From positions 1-5,043 of the forward strand of contig JAFUQY010000059.1 of the NCBI GenBank assembly GCA_017472105.1: DNA of 5,043 bases, read 5' to 3'. Of this stretch, positions 1 to 5,030 are shown piece after piece. The position numbers and the translations under genes are program-made. The notes below the pieces were generated by a model, which saw nothing but the letters and a program-made list of their open reading frames with translations, had not been told where the DNA came from and did no database searches. The stretch is from Clostridia bacterium (GTDB lineage: Bacteria; Bacillota_A; Clostridia; Oscillospirales; CAG-272). Numbering within the stretch: position 1 is the stretch's first letter; each line of letters starts with the position of its first letter.

Positions 1-1058
1 CGCCGCTCATGGCAAAGCGCGACCTGTACCGCATCTCCGGTCACTGGGATCACTACCGCGACGGCATGTTCATCCTCGGCGATCCCGATGACGAAAGTGC
101 GGAATGCTTCGCGCTCCGTCCGATGACCTGCCCCTTCCAGTATCAGGCTTACCTCACCAAAAAGCGCTCCTACCGCGAACTCCCGCTCCGCTACGGTGAA
201 ACCTCCACGCTCTTCCGCAACGAGGACTCCGGTGAAATGCACGGTCTGATCCGCGTACGCCAGTTCACCATTTCCGAAGGTCACCTCGTTCTCCGTCCCG
301 ATCAGCTGGAAGAAGAATTCCGCGGCTGCTTCGAGCTGGCGAACTACTGTCTGGAAACCCTCGGTCTCAAGGAAGACTGCTCCTTCCGCTTCTCCCAGTG
401 GGATCCGAACAACACCGCAAAGTACGAAGGCACTCCCGAACAGTGGGATCACGCGCAGGGCGTCATGAAGAAGATCCTTGACGACCTCGGAATCGACTAC
501 AAGATCGGTATCGACGAAGCGGCATTCTACGGCCCGAAGCTCGACATTCAGATCAAGAACGTATTCGGCAAGGAAGACACCCTCATCACCATCCAGATCG
601 ACATGCTGCTGGCTGAAAAGTTCGGCATGTACTACACCGACTCCGACAACTCCCAGAAGCTGCCCTACATCATCCACCGCACCTCCATGGGCTGCTACGA
701 ACGTACCCTCGCGCTCCTGATCGAAAAGTACGCGGGTGCATTCCCGATGTGGCTCGCTCCGCTTCAGGTTGAGGTTATCCCGATCGGCAACGACTTCAAC
801 GACTACGCGTGGGAAGTTGCAAAGAAGCTCGGCGACGCCGGCATCAAGGTTCACTGCGACGACTCCAGCGAAACCATGCGCTACAAGATCCGTCAGGCTC
901 AGCTCGCAAAGACGCCCTACATGCTCGTAGTCGGTGAGCGCGACATGCAGAACGGCACCGTTTCCGTCCGTACCCGTACCGGCGAAGACAAGGGTGCGAT
1001 CCCGACTGACGAATTCATCGCAGCGGCTCTCGAAGAAATCCGCACCAAGGCAAGATAA
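1..1058 (+). CDS. thrS: Threonine--tRNA ligase, C-terminal part (5' truncated by window edge)
   Basis: Class II synthetase that activates threonine with ATP and charges tRNA-Thr in the cytoplasm. The frame is open to the left edge (first whole codon at base 3, reading Pro-Leu-Met). The ATG at base 9 is therefore an internal Met of the conserved TPLM stretch, not the start. Counting residues from that Met, the sequence shows motif 2 (FRNE, 69-72), the MHGLIRVR block (77-84), FYGPK (173-177), the motif 3 region with Arg232 (228-239), and a C-terminal anticodon-binding domain from about 245 that ends in VRTRTGED. The three expected zinc ligands are present: Cys41 in RPMTCP, His92 and His223. About 350 residues are visible of a family usually near 580-640. 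The TGS and editing domains and motif 1 would lie outside the window. Some threonine-pocket positions differ from the E. coli enzyme (see findings). Identification is very secure. Confidence 0.97.
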   Translation, partial: PLMAKRDLYRISGHWDHYRDGMFILGDPDDESAECFALRPMTCPFQYQAYLTKKRSYRELPLRYGETSTLFRNEDSGEMHGLIRVRQFTISEGHLVLRPDQLEEEFRGCFELANYCLETLGLKEDCSFRFSQWDPNNTAKYEGTPEQWDHAQGVMKKILDDLGIDYKIGIDEAAFYGPKLDIQIKNVFGKEDTLITIQIDMLLAEKFGMYYTDSDNSQKLPYIIHRTSMGCYERTLALLIEKYAGAFPMWLAPLQVEVIPIGNDFNDYAWEVAKKLGDAGIKVHCDDSSETMRYKIRQAQLAKTPYMLVVGERDMQNGTVSVRTRTGEDKGAIPTDEFIAAALEEIRTKAR

Positions 1059-1067
1059 AGCAAACCC

Positions 1068-1100
1068 AAAAGACCGGCTGCTCTCCCGTAACCGGTCTTT
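1068..1100 (+). terminator. Hairpin after thrS, probable intrinsic terminator
   Basis: AAAGACCGG (1069-1077) and CCGGTCTTT (1092-1100) form a perfect 9-bp stem around a 14-nt loop, starting 10 bases after the thrS stop. The 3' arm ends in only three T residues and is followed by CGCATATGCG, so this is a weaker terminator than the one after the next gene. Partial read-through into the solute-binding protein gene is possible. Confidence 0.7.
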
Positions 1101-1111
1101 CGCATATGCGA
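1100..1111. promoter_or_regulatory. 12-bp perfect palindrome, possible operator
   Basis: TCGCATATGCGA is fully self-complementary. It lies in the 91-bp gap between thrS and the binding-protein gene, directly after the terminator stem and just before an AT-rich TTTTAAAAT stretch (1115-1123) that could hold a -10 (TAAAAT, 1118-1123). No convincing -35 is visible at the right distance. An operator role is inference from position and symmetry only. Confidence 0.3.
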
Positions 1112-1136
1112 CAGTTTTAAAATGCACTTCAAGAAC

Positions 1137-1141
1137 GGAGG
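1137..1141 (+). promoter_or_regulatory. Ribosome binding site for the solute-binding protein
   Basis: GGAGG lies 8 bases before the ATG at 1150. It fixes that ATG as the start although the open frame extends much further upstream through thrS. The translation from 1150 also begins directly with a lipoprotein signal peptide. Confidence 0.88.
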
Positions 1142-1149
1142 ACACCATC

Positions 1150-2691
1150 ATGAAAAAACGCACCCGAGTACTCGCCGCACTTCTCGCATGCCTGCTTTCT
1201 GCCGGACTGATCTCCTGCGGCAGCGGTGTCAATGAGGAGACCGCACCCGAAACAGCCGCAGATACCGCCGCAGCCGTCGTGGAAACCGAGCCCGTCCCGG
1301 AAGAACCCGCAGGCAACGGACGCTCCGAGGTCAAGGACTCCCTTCCCGAAACGATGAATTTCGACGGAACCGAAATCCGCGTCTTCACCAGAGCGGGTGA
1401 CGGGGACACCAAAATGGAATTCTGCGCGGAAGAGCTGAGCGGTGAAGTCATCAACGACGCCGTGTTCAACCGCAACCTCGCCGTGCAGGAGCGTCTGAAC
1501 GTCAAAATGAACCTCATCCTCGCGGAAACCACCACCCGGCACGGCTCAACGGGCTCCACCATCCGTGCATCCGTGACAGCGGGCTCCGACGACTACGACC
1601 TCATCGGCAACGCGATGTACAACACCATGCCCATGGTCGCGGACAACATGTTCCTGCCGCTGAATAAGCTCCCGTACCTCGATTTCACCGCACCGTGGTA
1701 CAATCAGGCGTTCCTTGAAACCACCAACCTCAACGGAAACAACTACGTCCTCATGGGTGAGCTGAGCCAGTCCATGATTGCAGGCTCCTTCGCGATGTTC
1801 TTCAACAAAAACCTCTTCGACGAATACTACCACGGCGACGTGAATCTGTACGACCTCGTCAAGAGCGGCGAATGGACGATCGACAAGATGGCATCCCTCT
1901 GCGAACCGCTCTACACCGATGCAAACGGCGACGGCATTCCCAACGAGGGCGACACCTTCGGTCACTTCTTCCGCAATACCAAAACCCTCGGCGCCGACGC
2001 GTTCTTCGGTGCATCCAAGGTCGGATATATCGCAAAGGAAGAGGACGGATCCTTCGTCTTCAACGGAACCAGTGAGCGCATGGTGGAATTCACCGAAAAA
2101 ATGCACAGGCTCCTGTTTGAATCCAACAACACCCTCCGTCTGGAATACAACGACGACGCGGTCATGACCACGATGCTCAGCCGCTCGACTGTGTTCACCG
2201 CATGGATGCTCTCCGGCATTGACTACCTGCGCGACATGGAGGACGACTTCGGTATCATTCCCATGCCCAAGCTGAACGAAGCGCAGGAATCCTACACCTC
2301 CTACATCCACGACGGCAGCAGTGCGTTCACCGTTCCGATCACGGCACAGAAGACCGACGCGGCCGGTGCATTCATCGAAGCCATGAGCGCGGAATCCTAC
2401 CGTTATGTAACGCCGGCATACTTCGAAACCGCGATGAAGTCGAAGTACTCCCGCGACAGCGAAACCTCGCAGATGCTTGACATGATCGTCGAAGGCGTGT
2501 ATCTCGATTATGCCTACATCTACGGTCAGAGTCTCAACTCTCCGATTGACGCCGTCCGTACCGTTCTCGCCGATGCAGCCGCATGTGAAAACGCGCAGTC
2601 CAAGATGAAGGGTATGCAGAAATCCACGATCAAACAGATGGATAAAATTGTGAAAGCATACGAAAAGCTCCTCGAAGACAGCGCAGAATAA
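1150..2691 (+). CDS. ABC-type extracellular solute-binding lipoprotein (family 1-like, probably sugar-binding)
   Basis: A 513-residue secreted lipoprotein that should sit on the outer face of the cytoplasmic membrane and deliver a solute to an ABC importer. The signal peptide has a basic start (MKKRTR), a hydrophobic core (about 7-20) and a lipobox LISC, with Cys23 as the predicted lipidated residue. A low-complexity linker rich in Ala, Glu, Thr and Pro follows (about 27-58), then the binding domain from about 65. The domain shows features typical of these proteins: an early NRNLAVQERLNV segment (107-118), a DYDLIG strand (148-153), MFFNKNLFDEY (216-226), GEWTIDKM (240-247), an EF-hand-like loop DANGDGIPNEGD (257-268) and FGIIPMPKLNE (367-377). 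Length fits sugar-type binding proteins. The ligand cannot be read from sequence; sugar or oligosaccharide is an inference from family. No permease or ATPase gene is adjacent, and the gene sits between two terminators, so it appears monocistronic. Confidence 0.92.
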   Translation: MKKRTRVLAALLACLLSAGLISCGSGVNEETAPETAADTAAAVVETEPVPEEPAGNGRSEVKDSLPETMNFDGTEIRVFTRAGDGDTKMEFCAEELSGEVINDAVFNRNLAVQERLNVKMNLILAETTTRHGSTGSTIRASVTAGSDDYDLIGNAMYNTMPMVADNMFLPLNKLPYLDFTAPWYNQAFLETTNLNGNNYVLMGELSQSMIAGSFAMFFNKNLFDEYYHGDVNLYDLVKSGEWTIDKMASLCEPLYTDANGDGIPNEGDTFGHFFRNTKTLGADAFFGASKVGYIAKEEDGSFVFNGTSERMVEFTEKMHRLLFESNNTLRLEYNDDAVMTTMLSRSTVFTAWMLSGIDYLRDMEDDFGIIPMPKLNEAQESYTSYIHDGSSAFTVPITAQKTDAAGAFIEAMSAESYRYVTPAYFETAMKSKYSRDSETSQMLDMIVEGVYLDYAYIYGQSLNSPIDAVRTVLADAAACENAQSKMKGMQKSTIKQMDKIVKAYEKLLEDSAE

Positions 2692-2703
2692 TCCCGTGAA
2701 CAG

Positions 2704-2750
2704 AACAGCCCTGTTTCCCGTTTTTCCGGAAGACAGGGTTGTTTTTGTTT
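2704..2750 (+). terminator. Strong intrinsic terminator of the binding-protein gene
   Basis: AACAGCCCTGT (2704-2714) pairs with ACAGGGTTGTT (2733-2743), 11 bp with one G-U pair. The stem continues inward as TTCC (2715-2718) with GGAA (2728-2731) across a single bulged G at 2732. A T-rich tail (TTTGTTT) follows. The tail touches the stop codon of the convergent fucosidase gene (2749-2751). In the reverse direction the hairpin lies 5 bases past that stop but lacks a good T-run, so it is mainly a + strand terminator. Confidence 0.9.
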
Positions 2751-3714
2751 ACAGTTTCCGTCCGACCTCGCGCAGGATATCGCATGCGGGTGCGGGAATC
2801 CGTCCGAGATAGTCGGGTCCGACGTTGAGAAGATAATTCGCGCCGCGGACAGCGAGGTGATTTTTGATTTCGATCACGCGCTCAGCGGATTTCCAGTTGT
2901 CGTCGAATGATTTGTAGCCCCACGTGTCGTTGAGCGTCGCGGGTGTCTCAAACAGCATCGCGGACTTGTCGTCGTCGGGAATCTCGTTGTCGCCCGCGGA
3001 GGTGTAGTCGCCGTAACCGTTGCCGATGCGGGAGTTGACAAGGCAGTCGGGCTGGAGCTTCTTCACGAGCTTATACAGCTCATCGGTCTGCGCGGGTGAG
3101 ATTGTGAACGGGACATCGAACCAGATCAGGCAGAGATCGCCGTATTTCGTGAGAATTTCCGTGACCTGCGGCTTGATTTTCTCTTCGAAGCAGATCGCGA
3201 AGTCCTTGTGTTCGGTGTCCGGGTAGTCCCAGTTGTTCGTCCAGTACGCCGCATTGCCGCACCACGTTTTGCCGTTTTTGTATCCGCCGCCGTGCGGGTG
3301 ATTCCAGTCGAGGTCCTGTGAGTAGTACAGACCGAATTTCAGCCCGTGCTTATAGCAAGCCTCCGCCAGCTCCGCGGTGACGTCACGGCCGAACGGGGTT
3401 GCGTCGACGATGTTGTACTTCGACACCTCGGACTTGTACATCGCGAAGCCGTCGTGGTGCTTGGACGTGAAGACCATGTACTTCATCCCCGCGTCCTTTG
3501 CGAGCTTCACCCATTCCTCCGCATCGAAGAGGATCGGGTTGAACACCTGAGCAAGCCGCGCGTACTCCGCATTCGGAATCCGGAAATACTGCTGTGCCCA
3601 TTCCCCGATGTACGGCATCCGTTCACCCTTCCATTCGCCCGCCGGCAGGGAGTACAGTCCCCAGTGGATCATCATCCCGAACTGCGCTTCCCGGAACCAT
3701 TCCTTGTTTGTCAT
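2749..3714 (-). CDS. GH29 alpha-L-fucosidase-like glycoside hydrolase, compact single-domain form
   Basis: A 321-residue enzyme expected to release terminal L-fucose from glycans or oligosaccharides by a retaining mechanism. GH29 landmarks in order: FGMMIHWGLYS with His17, EW..QQYFRIP (38-47), KHHDGF (85-90) with His86-His87 that bind fucose in the family, YNIVDATPFGRDV (100-112), GLYYSQDLDWNHP (128-140), LIWFD (196-200) with Asp200 as the probable nucleophile, NSRIG (227-231), ETPATLNDTWGY (256-267), and a GANYLLNVGPDYLGRIP block (291-307). No signal peptide or membrane segment is seen, so the enzyme is probably cytoplasmic and would act on imported substrate. It ends right after the catalytic barrel; many GH29 enzymes are 430-500 residues with a C-terminal beta domain, which is absent here. 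The start at 3714 is supported by AGGAGG 5 bases upstream. Family assignment is secure; the exact linkage cleaved is unknown, and Glu256 as acid/base is only a guess. Confidence 0.93.
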   Translation of the reverse strand: MTNKEWFREAQFGMMIHWGLYSLPAGEWKGERMPYIGEWAQQYFRIPNAEYARLAQVFNPILFDAEEWVKLAKDAGMKYMVFTSKHHDGFAMYKSEVSKYNIVDATPFGRDVTAELAEACYKHGLKFGLYYSQDLDWNHPHGGGYKNGKTWCGNAAYWTNNWDYPDTEHKDFAICFEEKIKPQVTEILTKYGDLCLIWFDVPFTISPAQTDELYKLVKKLQPDCLVNSRIGNGYGDYTSAGDNEIPDDDKSAMLFETPATLNDTWGYKSFDDNWKSAERVIEIKNHLAVRGANYLLNVGPDYLGRIPAPACDILREVGRKL

Positions 3715-3719
3715 AACTG

Positions 3720-3725
3720 CCTCCT
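3720..3725 (-). promoter_or_regulatory. Ribosome binding site of the fucosidase gene
   Basis: On the - strand AGGAGG lies 5 bases before the ATG at 3714, a full Shine-Dalgarno match that fixes the start. Confidence 0.9.
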
Positions 3726-3775
3726 GTATTGAAATTTTATAATTGCGTGATTTTTCGGACGCATCTCATAATCCT

Positions 3776-3804
3776 ATTCTACCGCATCGGCGGGATTTCG
3801 TCAA
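3776..3804 (-). promoter_or_regulatory. Sigma-A promoter of the fucosidase gene
   Basis: Read on the - strand, TTGACG (3804-3799) is followed after exactly 17 bases by TAGAAT (3781-3776); each hexamer has one mismatch to consensus. Transcription would begin near 3769, giving a leader of about 55 bases that contains the AGGAGG site. The fucosidase therefore has its own promoter and does not depend on the upstream regulator gene. Confidence 0.82.
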
Positions 3805-4036
3805 GGGGCAAAAACAGAAAACGAACCCCGATTTCCAGTCCGGAAACGCGGAGTCCGTGATTATTCTTTCCTTTTCCATGCCTGCCCGGACGGTAAATTC
3901 TGTCATTTTCTGTGAATCCGTGTCGAATTTCCGGGTGAATTTGTCGATTTTTGCGGACTCTAAATGTTAACTTTTCAGCATATTATGTAAAACGCCGCGG
4001 GAATCATAATTTACCGTACGCATGCATAGGATGGAT
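3805..4036. other. Intergenic region between regulator and fucosidase genes
   Basis: No gene could be supported in these 232 bases; together with the fucosidase leader and promoter the gene-free stretch is 322 bases. It holds the 3' flank of the regulator gene without a canonical intrinsic terminator, a loosely foldable segment at 3851-3960 (see findings), and one copy of AAATGTTAACT (3962-3972) that recurs upstream of the regulator at 4332-4342. Confidence 0.6.
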
Positions 4037-4285
4037 TCAGATTTCGGCTGCCTTGAGTTCTTCGAGACAGCTCTTGCAGATTTTCTTTTCCTTGTAGTTG
4101 ACAACTTCGCCTGCATCACCGCAGAAAATGCAGCAGGGTTCGTACTTTTTGAGGATTACACGGTCCTTTTCCACGAAAATTTCCACCGGATCCTTGGCAT
4201 CCAGACCGAGACGCTTTCTGGTTTCGATGGGAAGCACGATTCTGCCGAGTTCATCCACTCTTCTTACAATACCTAAAGATTTCAT
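4037..4285 (-). CDS. AbrB/SpoVT-family DNA-binding regulator with C-terminal double-CxxC zinc-ribbon-like tail
   Basis: An 82-residue transition-state-type regulator. Residues 1-50 closely resemble the N-terminal swapped-hairpin DNA-binding domain of B. subtilis AbrB: the conserved GIVRRVDELGRIVLPIE run (5-21), with Arg8, Arg15 and Arg23 kept and Arg24 replaced by Lys, then the EIFVEKDRVILKKYEP strand region (35-50). These proteins bind DNA as dimers or tetramers. The C-terminal part differs from B. subtilis AbrB: it has CIFC (52-55) and CKSC (70-73), four cysteines that could bind zinc, plus Cys51. A TTG at 4303 would add six residues, but the ATG at 4285 is preferred because AGAGGG sits 9 bases upstream and the MKSLGIVR start matches the family. 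Target genes are unknown; autoregulation is known for AbrB proteins and is plausible here. The symbol abrB is withheld because the tail differs. Confidence 0.92.
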   Translation of the reverse strand: MKSLGIVRRVDELGRIVLPIETRKRLGLDAKDPVEIFVEKDRVILKKYEPCCIFCGDAGEVVNYKEKKICKSCLEELKAAEI

Positions 4286-4294
4286 TTTTTCATT

Positions 4295-4300
4295 CCCTCT
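4295..4300 (-). promoter_or_regulatory. Ribosome binding site deciding the regulator start
   Basis: AGAGGG on the - strand lies 9 bases before the ATG at 4285 and overlaps the region just after the alternative TTG at 4303, so it can serve only the ATG. Confidence 0.75.
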
Positions 4301-4360
4301 CAAGTTAATTTAATTGATGACAGAGACAACAAAATGTTAACTCTCTTTCATGTTGACCAC

Positions 4361-4389
4361 ATTGTATCACAGGATTCCCGTCCTGTCAA
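4361..4389 (-). promoter_or_regulatory. Consensus sigma-A promoter of the AbrB-like gene, with an inverted repeat in the spacer
   Basis: On the - strand a perfect TTGACA (4389-4384) is followed after 17 bases by TACAAT (4366-4361), one mismatch from TATAAT. Transcription would start near 4354, leaving a leader of about 68 AT-rich bases. The spacer holds a perfect inverted repeat, ACAGGA (4369-4374), TTCCCG, TCCTGT (4381-4386), whose outer arm overlaps the -35. This is a suitable place for a repressor site. Confidence 0.88.
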
Positions 4390-4570
4390 TAGTTTCTGAC
4401 AATTTTTGTTATTTATTTTTCCAGAAATTTCTCGATTTCCGCCCATTCGACAGCATCCGTCAAAACCCGACCGAGCCATTGTCAACCCGCCGCAGATTCC
4501 CGCAGACCGGCGCGGATTCTCCCGCATGATGGAGCTGAAAAAACTTTCTTCCGCCGCATAAAGCCCGCGC
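4390..4570. other. Intergenic region between divergent genes, nothing recognised
   Basis: With the regulator's leader and promoter this forms a gene-free stretch of 328 bases (4286-4613). The part near the regulator (4390-4435) is AT-rich and includes the palindrome AGAAATTTCT (4423-4432). The rest is GC-richer and contains two - strand TTGAC-type matches (4480-4485, and near 4461) that lack a partner -10. I see no coding region, RNA gene or clear repeat in it. Confidence 0.5.
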
Positions 4571-4578
4571 AATCCGTT

Positions 4579-4584
4579 TACAAT
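4579..4584 (+). promoter_or_regulatory. Possible -10 element of the small membrane-protein gene
   Basis: TACAAT lies 29 bases before the ATG at 4614. The hexamer 17 bases upstream is GCATAA, a poor -35, so the promoter would be weak or activator-dependent. Confidence 0.4.
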
Positions 4585-4613
4585 AGCGATATCAAACAGA
4601 AATGGAGTTCACC

Positions 4614-4895
4614 ATGCTTCGGGGATGTCAGAAACGCGTTTACCACATCAGAAATCCGCGCTCCGCTTATTTTGAGGAGGCGTATCTCGTGCTCAGACCC
4701 ACAGCACCTCAGCCGCACGCCGCTTCCCGTGATCTTGCCGCAGAAGCCGAGCGGATCATCCGGGATGCCTGTGTTCCCTGCCGTGCGAACCATACTCACG
4801 CGCCGCTGGTCGGACGGGGACTTGCCTTCGCGCTGGGAGCCGCATCGTCTTCCGCCCTCATCGGCACCATTGCCCTGCTGATTACGGTGGTGTGA
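4614..4895 (+). CDS. Small hypothetical protein with one C-terminal membrane segment
   Basis: A 93-residue protein of unknown function. The N-terminal half is soluble and basic to mixed: KRVYHIRNPRSAYFEEAYLVLR (7-28) followed by a likely amphipathic helix, DLAAEAERIIRDA (40-52). This general pattern (a short strand, then FEEAYxVLR, then a helix) resembles small conserved hypothetical proteins I associate with Clostridia, but I cannot name a family. A CVPC motif (53-56) with His60 and His62 nearby follows, then a hydrophobic segment from about 68 to the end, rich in Ala, Leu, Ile and Val and with no charged tail. This suggests a tail-anchored membrane protein with most of its mass in the cytoplasm. 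The ATG at 4602 lies in the same frame, but GGAG at 4604-4607, 6 bases before 4614, overlaps it, so 4614 is preferred. The gene stands alone and is divergent from the AbrB-like gene. Confidence 0.72.
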   Translation: MLRGCQKRVYHIRNPRSAYFEEAYLVLRPTAPQPHAASRDLAAEAERIIRDACVPCRANHTHAPLVGRGLAFALGAASSSALIGTIALLITVV

Positions 4896-4959
4896 CGGGA
4901 CTTTCAGCGGATTTTGTTCGGATTTCCCGCAAAAACAGCACATCCGGCATTCATCCGTC

Positions 4960-4988
4960 TTGACGGCGGGCAAATTCTCTGGTATAAT
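4960..4988 (+). promoter_or_regulatory. Strong extended -10 sigma-A promoter facing the right edge
   Basis: TTGACG (4960-4965), a 17-base spacer, and a perfect TATAAT (4983-4988) preceded by TGG, which makes an extended -10. Transcription would start near 4995 and leave the window. A palindrome CCGTC-TT-GACGG (4955-4966) covers the -35, and CATCCG occurs twice 11 bases apart just upstream (4941 and 4952). The gene it drives is not in the window. Confidence 0.88.
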
Positions 4989-4997
4989 ATATAAGGT

Positions 4998-5030
4998 TGA
5001 TTTGTCACGGCTTACGACAATCAGTTTTTT
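4998..5030 (+). terminator. Weak hairpin with T-run just after the right-edge promoter (attenuator or short-RNA end)
   Basis: TGATTTGTC (4998-5006) pairs with GACAATCA (5016-5023) as 8 bp with one bulged T, closing a 9-base loop, and is followed by G and TTTTTT (5025-5030). The stem has only three G-C pairs, so termination would be partial. It begins about 3 bases after the predicted transcription start. Confidence 0.45.

Noticed and set aside
934..1149. Upstream extension of the binding-protein frame through the end of thrS
   Set aside because: It overlaps thrS in another frame, has no supported start, and the GGAGG plus signal peptide place the true start at 1150.
1129..1542. A 137-codon - strand open frame over the signal peptide region
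   Set aside because: Antisense shadow with repetitive Gly/Phe/Cys composition and no recognisable domain.
1546..2310. A 254-codon open frame on the - strand inside the binding-protein gene
   Set aside because: It is antisense to a well-supported gene, its Val/Gly/His-rich composition is what mirrored GC-ending codons give, and it shows no family motifs.
3346..3732. A 128-codon + strand open frame opposite the fucosidase
   Set aside because: It is antisense to conserved GH29 motifs and continues into the fucosidase ribosome site; nothing in it resembles a protein family.
3743..3970. A 75-codon + strand open frame in the intergenic gap
   Set aside because: It begins with TTG without a ribosome site, runs across the fucosidase promoter, and has random-looking composition.
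3966..3995. Possible - strand promoter with TTTACA near the 3' flank of the regulator
   Set aside because: The hexamer 17 bases on is AACATT, only half matching the -10, and no gene needs it given the good promoter at 3776-3804.
4896..4930. Terminator after the small membrane-protein gene (CGGGA and TCCCG)
   Set aside because: Only a 5-bp stem around a 24-base loop with no T-run after it.
4578..4973. A 131-codon - strand open frame with CCFC, antisense to the small membrane protein
   Set aside because: It ends across the right-edge promoter, lacks a credible start signal, and the cysteine cluster looks incidental; the + strand gene has a ribosome site and membrane segment.
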